Assembly (NCBI GenBank): GCA_025353165.1
Contig: JANXRE010000071.1
Coordinates: 58,962 to 122,961 of the forward strand
From: Acidobacteriota bacterium
GTDB taxonomy: Bacteria > Acidobacteriota > Terriglobia > Bryobacterales > Bryobacteraceae
Length of the DNA: 64,000 nucleotides
Direction: 5' to 3'
Under the pieces are notes generated by a model. That model was not told where the DNA came from and made no database searches. It worked only from the letters and a program-made list of their open reading frames with translations. A program made the translations under genes and the position numbers. Of the stretch, positions 1-10,187 are shown one piece after another (positions within the stretch are counted from its first letter, which is position 1; each line of letters starts with the position of its first letter).

Positions 1-101
1 GCGGGCGGAAGCAATCGACTTCTGCCGCCGTGAGCCGGTCCAACTCGGGAAACGGGGCATGTGCAGTTTATCGCGAAGCACGCGCCCCGTACAATGAAAT
101 A

Positions 102-1322
102 GTGGAATTCCCGCCAGTCGAAGAGCAGATCGCGTACCTCAAGAAGGGACTCGCCGAACTCATCCGCGAGGAAGATCTGCGCGAGCGCCTGACGGAGTCG
201 GCGAAATCCGGGTGTCCCATCCGAGTGAAAGCGGGATTCGATCCGACCGCGCCGGACCTGCACCTGGGCCACACCGTTTTGATCCGCAAGCTGAAACACT
301 TCCAGGATCTCGGCCACACGGTCATCTTCCTGATCGGCGACATGACGGGGCTGATCGGCGATCCTACCGGGCGTAACATCACCCGTCCGCCGATGACGCG
401 CGCGGAGATCGACGCGAACGCGGAGACCTACAAAACGCAGGTATTCAAGCTGCTTGATACGGCGAAGACCGAGGTGCGGTTCAACTCCGAATGGCTACAG
501 CCTTTGCAGACTGAGGATTGGATTCGGCTCGCGTCGAAGTACACGGTGGCGCGCATTCTGGAGCGGGACGAGTTTTCGAAGCGGTTCAAGGAGGGAATGC
601 CCATCTCCGTCCACGAACTGATGTATCCGCTGGCGCAGGCGTACGATTCGGTGGCGCTGCGCTGCGACGTCGAGATGGGCGGTACGGACCAGAAGTTCAA
701 CCTGCTGGTCGGCCGGGAGATCCAGCGCGATTACGGACAGAAGCCGCAGATCGTCGCCACGGTTCCGCTCCTTGAAGGGACCGACGGCGTCGAGAAAATG
801 TCGAAGTCGAAGGGCAATTACATCGGCATCACCGAGCCTCCCGAGGTGATGTTACGTAAGGTAATGCTCATCGGCGACGAGCTGATGTTCCGGTACTACG
901 AGTTGCTGACCGACGTGAGCGTCGAGGCAATCCAGCGGCTGCGCGAGTGCGTTGTGTCGGGCGCGCTGCATCCCAGGCAGGCGAAACTGGATCTCGCCAA
1001 GCGCATCGTCTCCGATTTCCATTCTCCCGAGGAGGCCGAAGCTGCGGCGGCGCAGTTTGAGAACGTGCTTTCCGAAGGCAAGGGAGCGGGGGCGGACGCG
1101 AGCGGTCGCGTTCCGATAACCGACTGGAGAATCAACCGTATACTGGTCGAGACGGGGCTTGCGTCATCCGTGAAAGAGGCCGACCGGCTGGTGAAACAGG
1201 GCGCGGTGACCATCGCGGCCGCCGGCAGCGACTTCCGCGCGATTTCCAGCCCGGCGGAGCGGATGCCGCCCACCGAATATACGATCCGCGCGGGCAAAAA
1301 CTACAAGCACGTCAGAAACTAA
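102..1322 (+). CDS. tyrS: Tyrosyl-tRNA synthetase
   Basis: This class I aminoacyl-tRNA synthetase charges tRNA-Tyr with tyrosine in the cytoplasm. The HIGH-type motif reads HLGH (residues 54-57) within [11 protein letters not shown]. The KMSKS loop is exact (residues 232-236, followed by KGN). A C-terminal S4-like RNA-binding segment lies at roughly residues 341-371 ([12 protein letters not shown]). An in-frame GTG at 30 would add 24 residues that do not look like the family, so I chose the GTG at 102, which gives 406 residues, normal for the short TyrS form. The stop codon abuts the start of folP, so the two are probably co-transcribed. The first ~100 bases of the window may hold the tail of another gene but are too short to assign. 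Confidence 0.96.
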   Translation: MEFPPVEEQIAYLKKGLAELIREEDLRERLTESAKSGCPIRVKAGFDPTAPDLHLGHTVLIRKLKHFQDLGHTVIFLIGDMTGLIGDPTGRNITRPPMTRAEIDANAETYKTQVFKLLDTAKTEVRFNSEWLQPLQTEDWIRLASKYTVARILERDEFSKRFKEGMPISVHELMYPLAQAYDSVALRCDVEMGGTDQKFNLLVGREIQRDYGQKPQIVATVPLLEGTDGVEKMSKSKGNYIGITEPPEVMLRKVMLIGDELMFRYYELLTDVSVEAIQRLRECVVSGALHPRQAKLDLAKRIVSDFHSPEEAEAAAAQFENVLSEGKGAGADASGRVPITDWRINRILVETGLASSVKEADRLVKQGAVTIAAAGSDFRAISSPAERMPPTEYTIRAGKNYKHVRN

Positions 1323-2168
1323 ATGATTCGAAAAATCTACGAATGGAAGTTGCGTAAGCAGTCGCTCCAAGTGGGAGACCGGACCCTCATCATGGGCGTC
1401 CTCAATGTCACGCCCGACTCGTTTTCCGATGGCGGCCGGTACGACGATCCGGACCGGGCGTTCGCGCGCGCGATCGAGCTTGAGGAGCAGGGGGCGGACA
1501 TCCTCGATATCGGGGCGGAGTCGACGCGACCGGGCTCGGCGCGCATCTCCGAGGCCGAGGAATTACGCAGGCTCATCCCCATACTGAAGCGGCTCCAGGG
1601 AAAACTGACGATCCCCATCTCGGTGGATACGTACAAGGCCGCTGTCGCCCAGAAGGCGCTCGAGTACGACGCCGATATCATCAACGATCCGAGCGCGCTC
1701 ACCTTCGACGTGCAACTGGCGAAGGTCTGCGCCAACGCCGATGCCGGCCTGATCCTGAATCACATGCGCGGCACGCCCGAGACGTGGGCGAAGCTGGGGC
1801 CCATGAAGGACCCGATCGTGACCATCCGGTCCGAGCTGGAAGCGGCGCTGAACCGGGCTCGACTCTCGGGAGTGGACCCGCACCGCATCGTCGTCGACCC
1901 GGGCATTGGATTCGGGAAGCGGAAAGAGCAGAATTCCGAGATCCTGGCCCGGTTGCGCGAGATCGCCGTTCTGGAGCGTCCGATCCTGGTCGGCGTTTCG
2001 CGGAAGGGTTTCCTGGCCCAAGCCACCGAGCAGGAAACCGAGGTCGCGAGCATCGCCGCGGGCGTCGCCGCCATCCTCTCCGGAGCCCACCTCGTACGGG
2101 TTCACGACGTCAAGGCGATGGTGGTGGCGGCCCGGGTGGCGGATGCGGTGCTGGCCTGCACCGTTTGA
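1323..2168 (+). CDS. folP: Dihydropteroate synthase
   Basis: DHPS condenses 6-hydroxymethyl-dihydropterin pyrophosphate with p-aminobenzoate in folate synthesis and is the sulfonamide target. Family signatures are plain: MGVLNVTPDSFSDGG (residues 24-38), DIGAESTRPGS (62-72), the pterin-site SVDT, VVDPGIGFGK, and the C-terminal VSRKGF loop. The 281-residue length is typical of a single-domain TIM-barrel FolP. The ATG follows the tyrS stop with no gap, which suggests translational coupling. Confidence 0.96.
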   Translation: MIRKIYEWKLRKQSLQVGDRTLIMGVLNVTPDSFSDGGRYDDPDRAFARAIELEEQGADILDIGAESTRPGSARISEAEELRRLIPILKRLQGKLTIPISVDTYKAAVAQKALEYDADIINDPSALTFDVQLAKVCANADAGLILNHMRGTPETWAKLGPMKDPIVTIRSELEAALNRARLSGVDPHRIVVDPGIGFGKRKEQNSEILARLREIAVLERPILVGVSRKGFLAQATEQETEVASIAAGVAAILSGAHLVRVHDVKAMVVAARVADAVLACTV

Positions 2169-2216
2169 ACCGCATTTTCTTTGCACGCCCCCCGGCCTGA
2201 ATTCGTCAGAGCTTAT

Positions 2217-2873
2217 GTGACTTCTCGTCTCTTACGGGTGTTCTTCGCCCTGCCGGCAATTGGTTTCGTTTCGCATGCCGCCGACCCCGAAATCGGCCGC
2301 ACTCTAAAGAGCATCGAGAAGCGGTACAACTCCGTAAAGACGCTCGAAGCAGCGTTTTCAGAGACTTACAAACTCCAGGGACAGAGCCGGGCTGAAACCG
2401 GCGTGCTCTATCTGCGCAAGCCGGGGCGAATGCGCTGGGAGTACCGCAACCCGGAGGGCAAGCTTTTCATCTCAGACGGTAAGGACGCTTACTTCTACAC
2501 GCCCGACAACCATCGCGCGGAGAAGATCAAGCTGAAGGAGACCGAAGATCTGCGTGCGCCCATGGCTTTCCTCCTCGGAAGACTGGACTTCAGCCGGGAG
2601 TTCCGCGATTTCAGCACGAAGGCAGAGGGATCCAGCACGTGGATCACGGCCCTCCCAAAGACCGACGATCTGCCTTACCGGCAAGTCCGGTTTCTGGCCG
2701 CGCCGGACTTCCGTATCGAGCGGCTGATTGTCACCGGCCAGGACGCTTCGGTGTTGGATTTCGTGTTCACCGGCGAGAAGAGAAACACCAAGGTGAACGA
2801 CACGATGTTCCGTTTCAAGCTGCCGGCGGGAGCGCAGTTCGTGGACTCCTCGCAGGCCGGGGGCGAGCGGTAA
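2217..2873 (+). CDS. LolA-like outer-membrane lipoprotein carrier protein
   Basis: The product resembles periplasmic LolA, which ferries lipoproteins from the inner-membrane LolCDE complex to the outer membrane. The GTG at 2217 is preferred over an upstream TTG at 2181 because it places a signal peptide (TSRLLRVFFALPAIGF, cleavage near SHAAD) at the N-terminus. The mature part shows the family pattern: a KSIEKRYNSVKTLEAAFSE opening, then GVLYLRKPGRMRWEY and LFISDGKDAYFY strands, the usual convex beta sheet. Length is 218 residues, normal for LolA. It follows folP with a short gap. A DUF4292- or LolB-like variant of the same fold cannot be excluded. Confidence 0.85.
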   Translation: MTSRLLRVFFALPAIGFVSHAADPEIGRTLKSIEKRYNSVKTLEAAFSETYKLQGQSRAETGVLYLRKPGRMRWEYRNPEGKLFISDGKDAYFYTPDNHRAEKIKLKETEDLRAPMAFLLGRLDFSREFRDFSTKAEGSSTWITALPKTDDLPYRQVRFLAAPDFRIERLIVTGQDASVLDFVFTGEKRNTKVNDTMFRFKLPAGAQFVDSSQAGGER

Positions 2874-2910
2874 GTGTCAAGCAACAACATTGCCAATTTG
2901 GCAGGATTTG

Positions 2911-3029
2911 CGTGGCGGCACGCACTCGTGCGTGCCGCGTCGGCACTCATGCCGACGCTTGGCGAGCCCGGTTTACAATCGTGTCGCGAGGAGTCGCGAC
3001 ACGGCACGCACGAGTGCGTGCGCCACGTC
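2911..3029. repeat. Palindrome-rich spacer repeat, copy 1
   Basis: A ~119 bp element lies between the lolA-like gene and pilC. It contains four successive hairpins: arms GGCACGCAC/GTGCGTGCC; arms GTCGGCA/TGCCGAC; arms GTGTCGCGA/TCGCGACAC around GGAG; and a closing GGCACGCAC/GTGCGTGC. Its two ends are inverted copies of each other (GGCGCACGCACTCG-type sequence). Related copies lie at 11167-11285 and 14541-14657, and a partial copy at 40590-40617. No transposase is encoded. A REP/BIME-like or MITE-like element fits. Confidence 0.85.
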
Positions 3030-3047
3030 GGAGTGAGGCGCTAAGAC

Positions 3048-4265
3048 ATGCCGGAATGGAATCTTAAATACGCGGATTCGCGCGGTGAAATCCACCAGCA
3101 GATCGCGGTGGCGAACAGCGAGCGCGAACTGCGCGACCGTTACTCGGCGCAGGGTTTCCTCATTTACTCGATGAAGCCCCGCGGAGAAGCCGCCGCCGCC
3201 ATCGGCGGGCGAAAGAAGAAGCTCGATCTCGAGAAGTTTCTCATCTTCAATCAGCAGTTCGTTACGCTCATCAAGGCAGGGCTGCCCATCCTGAAATCGC
3301 TGGACCTGCTGGCCGACCGCCTGACGGATCCGAAGCTGGGACCCCATGTCTCCGGCGTCCGCGACGAAGTCCGCACGGGCACGGTCCTGTCCGAGGCATT
3401 CGCCAAGCAGGGAGTCTTCCCGCCCATCTACGTCACAACCGTCCTGGCGGGCGAGAAATCGGGCTCTCTGGCCGAAGTTCTGGACCGGTACATCAGTTAC
3501 CAGCGGCTGACCCTGTCGGTTCGCAAAAAAGTCATGGTTTCGCTGATCTACCCCACCGTCCTGATGGTGCTGGTGATCTGCCTGATGGTGTTCCTGATCA
3601 CCTTCGTGGTGCCGAATTTCGCGCAGTTGTATAACAGCATGAACGCGCAACTGCCTGAGATGACCCAGATCCTGATCGCGGTGGGGACGACGGCTCGCGG
3701 CTACATCCTCGTGATGGTCGCGGCGGTAGTTGGCGCGGTCGTGGCGTTCCGGTTTTGGCTGCGGACCGATGGCGGCCGGACGGGGTGGGACCGCATCAAG
3801 CTCCGGACTCCGGGGATCGGAGAGGTCTGGATCAAGTATCAAGTCGCGCAGTTCTCGCGCGTGCTCTCCACGCTGCTGGTCGGCGGCATACCGTTGATCC
3901 AGGCGCTGGAGACCGCATCGCAATCGCTCGGATCGCCGCTGATCGAAAAGGCGCTCGCCGCCGCGCGGAAATCGGTGAAGGAGGGGCAGACGTTATCTTC
4001 GTCGCTGACCGCGACGAAAATTTTCCCCGCCCTTTCGACCGATATGATCGAGGTGGGAGAATCCACCGGCGCGCTTCCGCAAATGCTGAACAGCGTGGCG
4101 GAGTTTTTTGACGAGGACGTCAACACCCGCATCGGCGCGACACTGGCGCTGATTGAGCCGGCCATTATGATCTTCATGGGCATTTTCGTGGCGTTCGTGC
4201 TGCTGGCGCTGTATCTGCCGATCTTCTCGCTGGCCGACTCGGCCGGAAGGCCCGGAGGAACATAG
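3048..4265 (+). CDS. pilC: Type IV pilus / T2SS inner-membrane platform protein (PilC/GspF)
   Basis: The polytopic platform protein couples the assembly ATPase to pilin extraction in the inner membrane. Two T2SSF (GspF) domains are visible, at roughly residues 66-190 and 270-390. The first carries FNQQFVTLIKAGLPILKSLD, the second VAQFSRVLSTLLVGGIPLIQ. Hydrophobic stretches lie near residues 168-195, 218-240 and 370-398. At 405 residues the length is canonical. The start ATG lies 18 bases past repeat copy 1. The gene heads a tightly packed operon running to 10187, with the ATPase gene three bases downstream. Confidence 0.95.
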   Translation: MPEWNLKYADSRGEIHQQIAVANSERELRDRYSAQGFLIYSMKPRGEAAAAIGGRKKKLDLEKFLIFNQQFVTLIKAGLPILKSLDLLADRLTDPKLGPHVSGVRDEVRTGTVLSEAFAKQGVFPPIYVTTVLAGEKSGSLAEVLDRYISYQRLTLSVRKKVMVSLIYPTVLMVLVICLMVFLITFVVPNFAQLYNSMNAQLPEMTQILIAVGTTARGYILVMVAAVVGAVVAFRFWLRTDGGRTGWDRIKLRTPGIGEVWIKYQVAQFSRVLSTLLVGGIPLIQALETASQSLGSPLIEKALAAARKSVKEGQTLSSSLTATKIFPALSTDMIEVGESTGALPQMLNSVAEFFDEDVNTRIGATLALIEPAIMIFMGIFVAFVLLALYLPIFSLADSAGRPGGT

Positions 4266-4267
4266 CC

Positions 4268-5887
<1,620 letters not shown>

Positions 5888-5890
5888 AAC

Positions 5891-6775
5891 ATGTCCGTAC
5901 TCGACCAAATCGCCGCGCTCGTCAAGGAACCGCCTCCGGCCTACGCTTTCGAAGTGTCGGAGAAAGGAATCGCCTCCGCGCATGCCGCCCTGCCCGCGTT
6001 TTGCGACTTTCCGGAAGGGACCATTTCCGTATCGCCGCTGCGGGACAACGTGCAAAAGGCAGACGCGTTCCATACCGCGGTGGCGGGCCTCTATCCGGCG
6101 CCGCCTAGCCGCCGGCGGCGCTCGGCCGCGCTGATCCTGCCGGACTATTCATCGCGCGTGCAGGTGCTCGATTTCGATTCCTTCCCCGACAAGCCGGCAG
6201 AACAACTGCAATTGATCCGCTTCCGCGTGAAGAAGACCATTCCGTTCGATGTCGAATCGGCCGCGATCAGCTATCACGTTCAGACCGTGTCGAAGGGCCG
6301 GGTGGATGTTCTGGCGGCGATTGTCGCGCTCGAAATCCTGGCCCGCTACGAAGCGCCGTTTCGAGCGGCGGGCTTTCACCCGGGGTACGTGACGACGTCC
6401 GCGCTGGCCGCCCTGAACCTGGTGTCCGGCGAGGGCGTAACGGTGTTCGCGAAGCTCAGCGGACACACCCTGACCGTGGTTGTGCTTGATCGCGCCCACG
6501 TGAAGCTGATCCGCTGCCTCGAGATTGAGAACGTCGACTCGGAGACCATTCTCACGATTCTTCATCCCACCGTCGCTTATGTCGAAGACGAGTTGAAGAC
6601 CAGTCCGGACCGGCTGGCGCTGTGCGGCTTCGGCGACCATGCGGGCGTTTGGGGACCGGCGTGGGAGCGCGAACTCAACCTGCCCGTGCAGCCCACGCAA
6701 TCGCGGCTCGGGAATCCGGGGCCCTTTAACGCCGGCCTGCTCGGGCTGCTGGAAAACGGGGGGCTGGTGCAATGA
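5891..6775 (+). CDS. PilM-like actin-fold pilus assembly protein
   Basis: Likely the cytoplasmic actin-like protein of the PilMNO alignment subcomplex (GspL cytoplasmic-domain equivalent). No strict family motif is exact, but the pattern fits: a short N-terminal strand with FEVSEKGIASA, the central segment LQLIRFRVKKTIPFDVESA (PilM proteins carry a similar KKTIPF-type sequence), and a second lobe beginning VFAKLSGHTLTVVVLD. At 294 residues it is slightly shorter than most PilM proteins. It starts three bases after pilB and its stop overlaps pilN by four bases (ATGA), so placement in the operon is the main support. Confidence 0.75.
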   Translation: MSVLDQIAALVKEPPPAYAFEVSEKGIASAHAALPAFCDFPEGTISVSPLRDNVQKADAFHTAVAGLYPAPPSRRRRSAALILPDYSSRVQVLDFDSFPDKPAEQLQLIRFRVKKTIPFDVESAAISYHVQTVSKGRVDVLAAIVALEILARYEAPFRAAGFHPGYVTTSALAALNLVSGEGVTVFAKLSGHTLTVVVLDRAHVKLIRCLEIENVDSETILTILHPTVAYVEDELKTSPDRLALCGFGDHAGVWGPAWERELNLPVQPTQSRLGNPGPFNAGLLGLLENGGLVQ

Positions 6776-7344
6776 GGACGCCGATCAACCTGGCGAGCGA
6801 GCCGTTCCGGCGGGACCGGCACGTCATCGCGGCATTGTCTGTAGCCTGCGCCGTGCTGGTTTGTTCGCTGATCGTGCTTTTCAGCCTGGCCGCTTCCGCG
6901 CGCAACCGTTCCGGGGAGGTGCGGGCCGAAGTCGAGAGGCTGAACCGAAGGGCGGACACCCTGGCGACGCAGCAGGCCAAGTTGGACGGCACGCTGCGCC
7001 AGCCCACGAATGCCGAAGTGCTGGAACGCAGCCTGCTTCTGAACACGCTGCTCGAACGGAAAGCCATTTCCTGGACCCGTATCTTTTCCGATCTGGAGAA
7101 AGTGCTGCCCTCCAATGTCCGGCTGATCTCCATCCGGCTCCCGCGCGTGAACGGGCAGAGTCAAGGAGTGACGCTGGACATGATTGTGGGTTCGCAGACG
7201 CCCGAGCCCGTGCTCGCCTTCCTGCGGCGCCTGGAAGGATCGGCGCTGTTCGGTCCCGCCGCGGTTTCGACCTATCTTGCGCCGAATCAGAACGAGCCGT
7301 TGTATCGCTACCGGGTGAGTGTGAACTATGCGCAGAAGCTTTAG
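6772..7344 (+). CDS. PilN-like inner-membrane pilus assembly protein
   Basis: A bitopic protein of the PilMNO alignment complex. The N-terminus has the PilN signature TPINLASEPFRRDR (PilM-binding INL motif at residues 3-6). A single membrane helix follows (residues ~21-43), then a coiled-coil-like stretch (SGEVRAEVERLNRRADTLA) and a ferredoxin-like periplasmic domain with ISWTRIFSDLEKVLPSNV. The start ATG overlaps the upstream stop, and the next gene begins 17 bases before this one ends. Length is 190 residues, typical of the family. Confidence 0.88.
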   Translation: MRTPINLASEPFRRDRHVIAALSVACAVLVCSLIVLFSLAASARNRSGEVRAEVERLNRRADTLATQQAKLDGTLRQPTNAEVLERSLLLNTLLERKAISWTRIFSDLEKVLPSNVRLISIRLPRVNGQSQGVTLDMIVGSQTPEPVLAFLRRLEGSALFGPAAVSTYLAPNQNEPLYRYRVSVNYAQKL

Positions 7345-8173
7345 CATCCCCGGCGGGATCTCGTTCAAGGATCCGAAGACGGTCCTGCAGGCCGCCGCCG
7401 CGGCTCTGCTGGCCGCGAACCTGGTGGCGGCCTGGTTTGTGATGCGGCCGCTGGGCGGATCGGCCGAGGAACTCGGCGAGGAATCGGCCGGGCTGCGTAC
7501 GCAACTGTCGCAACGGCGCGTGGCGCTGGACCGCACGGGGCTGAACGTGGTCAAAGTGGAGAACGGGCGCAGTGCGGGCGACCAGTTCATGCAGGAGTAC
7601 TTCCTGGCGCGGCGCACCGCGGCCTCCACCATTCTGTCCGAGCTGACGCAGGCCGCCAGGGACGCGCGAATCAAGAGCAAGGTGCATTCCTTCAACGAGG
7701 AACCCGTCGAAGGCAGCGACGACCTCAGCATGATGGTGATCTCCGGCGAGTACGAGGGCACCTACGCCGACCTGATCGAGTACGTCAACCGGATCGATCG
7801 GTCGTCCCGGTTGCTGATTATCGAGAGTCTTGCGGCCACGCCGCAGCAGGGGGCGCAGGGCGTGCTGAACATCAGCATCAAATTCGACACCTTCGTGCGC
7901 GAGGACGATGGCTTGCCCGTGGTTACGAAAGAACGGGCCGCGGTCGCAGAAACCGCGCTGCCGGCACAACCGCCCGCGCCGAAGCCGCAGGCGGCCATCG
8001 TGAATGCAGCGCCGCCGGCTCTCGCGCAGACGGCCGCGCAGAATCCCGGACTCGTGCCTCCGCCGCCGCCGCCGGTCCGGCAGCGGCTTCCATCGCGTTT
8101 GCTACCCCGCAAACTGCCGGCGGAACCCGACGACGAACCGGAGGCCCAACAGCCGGAGCCGGACCAGCCATGA
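7328..8173 (+). CDS. PilO-like inner-membrane pilus assembly protein
   Basis: Predicted PilO/GspM-type partner of PilN. The single membrane segment at about residues 15-38 (TVLQAAAAALLAANLVAAWF) is followed by a helical linker and a periplasmic segment with the PilO-like pattern MMVISGEYEGTYADLIEYVN and FDTFVRED. The C-terminal ~70 residues are proline/alanine-rich and end in a Pro-Glu-rich tail, low-complexity sequence not seen in standard PilO. The gene overlaps pilN by 17 bases and the following gene by four. Function is assigned from fold pattern and gene order. Confidence 0.78.
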   Translation: MRRSFSIPGGISFKDPKTVLQAAAAALLAANLVAAWFVMRPLGGSAEELGEESAGLRTQLSQRRVALDRTGLNVVKVENGRSAGDQFMQEYFLARRTAASTILSELTQAARDARIKSKVHSFNEEPVEGSDDLSMMVISGEYEGTYADLIEYVNRIDRSSRLLIIESLAATPQQGAQGVLNISIKFDTFVREDDGLPVVTKERAAVAETALPAQPPAPKPQAAIVNAAPPALAQTAAQNPGLVPPPPPPVRQRLPSRLLPRKLPAEPDDEPEAQQPEPDQP

Positions 8174-8901
8174 AGGCCGTGCTGAAACCGGAGATTAAGC
8201 TCGGCGCCGACAAGAAGAAGGTGGTCTGGCTCGGCGGCCTGATCGTGCTACTGGCTATCGTGTGGTGGATCAACCGGCCCGATACGCCGTCGGCCACCGC
8301 GCCGGCGCCGCGGTCCGTGGCGGTCGCTCCCGCTCCGGGAATCAGGACCCCGGTGACGCGGCCCAGAACTACGATCCGGTCGGCGCAGGCTGGCGGGCGT
8401 GCGCAATCGACCCAGGAATTCAAGCCGTCGCTGATACCCGAGACGCCGATCGATCCGGCCAAGGTCGACCCGACCCTGAAGCTCGACTTGCTCGCCAAAT
8501 TGCAGAAGGTCCGGATGGAAGGCGGGTCGCGAAGCCTGTTCGATTTCGGCGTGTCCGCCGCCCCGAAGATCGACATCACAAAGGTCAAGCCGGTACTGCC
8601 GGTTTTCGCGAAAGGCGTCATGACCGGGCCGGTGCAGCCGCCGAAACCGCCGCCGCCCGCGCCGCCTCCTCCGCCACCGGCGATCCCGCTGAAGTTCTAC
8701 GGGTTCACCGCCTACCGGCACGGCACGAAACGCGCGTTCTTCATGGAAGGCGAAGAGATCTTTGTGGCCGGGGAGGGCGACACCATCAAGAACCGCTACA
8801 AGATTATTCGCATCGGGGTAAACTCCGCCGTGGTGGAGGATGTCGATTTCAAGAACCAGCAGACCCTGCCGCTGATTGAGGAGTACGTGCAGCCGTCATG
8901 A
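8170..8901 (+). CDS. PilP/GspC-like bitopic pilus accessory protein
   Basis: A 243-residue protein with one N-terminal membrane helix (VVWLGGLIVLLAIVWWI, residues ~18-34), a long Pro/Ala linker, and a small C-terminal beta domain. That domain starts at PLKFYGFTAYRHGTKRAFF and continues FMEGEEIFVAGEGDTI with NRYKIIRIGVNSAVVEDVDF, the pattern of the PilP/GspC homology-region domain that contacts the secretin. A polyproline run (PKPPPPAPPPPPPA) precedes it. It is encoded between pilO-like and pseudopilin-like genes with ATGA overlaps on both sides. No lipobox is seen, unlike classical PilP, so a GspC-like topology is more likely. Confidence 0.7.
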   Translation: MKAVLKPEIKLGADKKKVVWLGGLIVLLAIVWWINRPDTPSATAPAPRSVAVAPAPGIRTPVTRPRTTIRSAQAGGRAQSTQEFKPSLIPETPIDPAKVDPTLKLDLLAKLQKVRMEGGSRSLFDFGVSAAPKIDITKVKPVLPVFAKGVMTGPVQPPKPPPPAPPPPPPAIPLKFYGFTAYRHGTKRAFFMEGEEIFVAGEGDTIKNRYKIIRIGVNSAVVEDVDFKNQQTLPLIEEYVQPS

Positions 8902-10187
8902 GGACCACTCCCTCACGGTCGTGGCTCAGAAATAGGTTTTTCGAGCCGAGCGCGCCAGCAAGCGGTGTCCAGCGTCCGGAAGAGCGCGGCTTCGCCCTGC
9001 TATTCGTCCTCCTACTGGCGGCCGGCATCGCGATCTCGATGTACATGGAGCTGCCGCGCATCGCGTTCGAAACGCAGCGCAATCGCGAAGAACTGCTGAT
9101 GCAGCGCGGCCACGAGTACCAGCGCGCCGTGGGACTCTACCTCAAGAAAAATCAACGCTACCCCGCCCGCATCGAAGACCTCGAGAGCACCAATAACCTG
9201 CGCTTCCTTCGCCGCCGTTATGTGGATCCGATGACCGGCAAGGACGATTGGAGGATCATCCACGCGGGACCGGGCGGCATGCTGACCGACTCGCTGGTCA
9301 AGCGGAAAGCGGCTCCTGGTTTGGCGGCTACCAGCCCCGGAATGGGGCCCGGCATGAACTCCAATAGCGCCGGCATGGCTCCCGGCGGCAGCATGAATGT
9401 CGACCCCGGGTTCGGGTCGTCGAACGCCACCGATCCGAACCAGCCGCCGCAAGTGAACGTCGCCGTCCAGCGCCGCGCGAGCGACCGGTCTCTCGCCGGA
9501 AACACGGCCGGGACGCCGGGCGCCGCGGGCAACTTGGATCCCAATGCCCAGCCGATTCCGCCCTCGGGGCAGTTCCCGGCTCAGTTTCCATTTCAGCCGG
9601 GACAGCAGCCGCCCATTTCCGGCCAGCCCGGACAACCGGGCGCGGCGGGCTTCGCGCAGCAACCGGAGGGCGTCATCGGCGAGCAGCCTCAGACACCCGG
9701 CACGGATCAGTCCGGATTTAATCCCCCGGTCCGGCCGGGTATGCCGGGAATGCCGCCCGGGATGCCCGGCATGCGGCCGGGCTTTCCGCCTCAGCCCTTC
9801 AATCCCGCGCAGCAGCCGGTGGGAGGATTCAATCAGCAGCCGCTGCAAAACCCGCCGGGCCTAGGTCAGGATCCGGGGACCGGCGCCGCCGGCAACCCTG
9901 GTATCAACGCGATTAATAATCAACTGCGCGGACAAACCTCGGGACTGTCCGGCGGCAACAGTAACGGCGCCTTCAGCAACGGCCAGACGGGCGGAGGAAT
10001 CGCCGGCGTCGCCAGCAAGTTCAAGGGACCGTCCATCAAGATCTACGATGAGCAGCAGCGCTACGAGAAGTGGGAGTTCGTGTACGACCCGAAGAAAGAT
10101 TCGGCGCTGACAAAGAACATGCCGCAGGCCGGTCAGGCGCCTACGGGACTCTCCGATTCCACGAAACCGGCGATTCCTCAGCCCTGA
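8898..10187 (+). CDS. Pseudopilin-like protein with long Gly/Pro/Gln-rich region
   Basis: A prepilin-like N-terminus (ERGFALLFVLLLAAGIAISM, residues ~30-50) is followed by an amphipathic helix (RIAFETQRNREELLMQRGH) and a GspG-like motif cluster: KKNQRYPARIEDLE and RRRYVDPMTGKDDW. The residue five after the glycine is not glutamate, so classic prepilin processing is uncertain. Residues ~130-365 form a Gly/Pro/Gln/Asn-rich low-complexity stretch with MPGMPPG-type repeats. A folded C-terminus follows (SIKIYDEQQRYEKWEFVYDP). The ~28 residues before ERGF look unlike pilin leaders and may come from inserted repeat DNA. The ATG overlaps the upstream stop. The next gene, on the opposite strand, ends on the adjacent base. 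Confidence 0.75.
   Translation: MRTTPSRSWLRNRFFEPSAPASGVQRPEERGFALLFVLLLAAGIAISMYMELPRIAFETQRNREELLMQRGHEYQRAVGLYLKKNQRYPARIEDLESTNNLRFLRRRYVDPMTGKDDWRIIHAGPGGMLTDSLVKRKAAPGLAATSPGMGPGMNSNSAGMAPGGSMNVDPGFGSSNATDPNQPPQVNVAVQRRASDRSLAGNTAGTPGAAGNLDPNAQPIPPSGQFPAQFPFQPGQQPPISGQPGQPGAAGFAQQPEGVIGEQPQTPGTDQSGFNPPVRPGMPGMPPGMPGMRPGFPPQPFNPAQQPVGGFNQQPLQNPPGLGQDPGTGAAGNPGINAINNQLRGQTSGLSGGNSNGAFSNGQTGGGIAGVASKFKGPSIKIYDEQQRYEKWEFVYDPKKDSALTKNMPQAGQAPTGLSDSTKPAIPQP

Noticed and set aside
1..97. Tail of an upstream gene
   Set aside because: Two frames could end here (at 33 or 97), but the pieces are too short to recognise.
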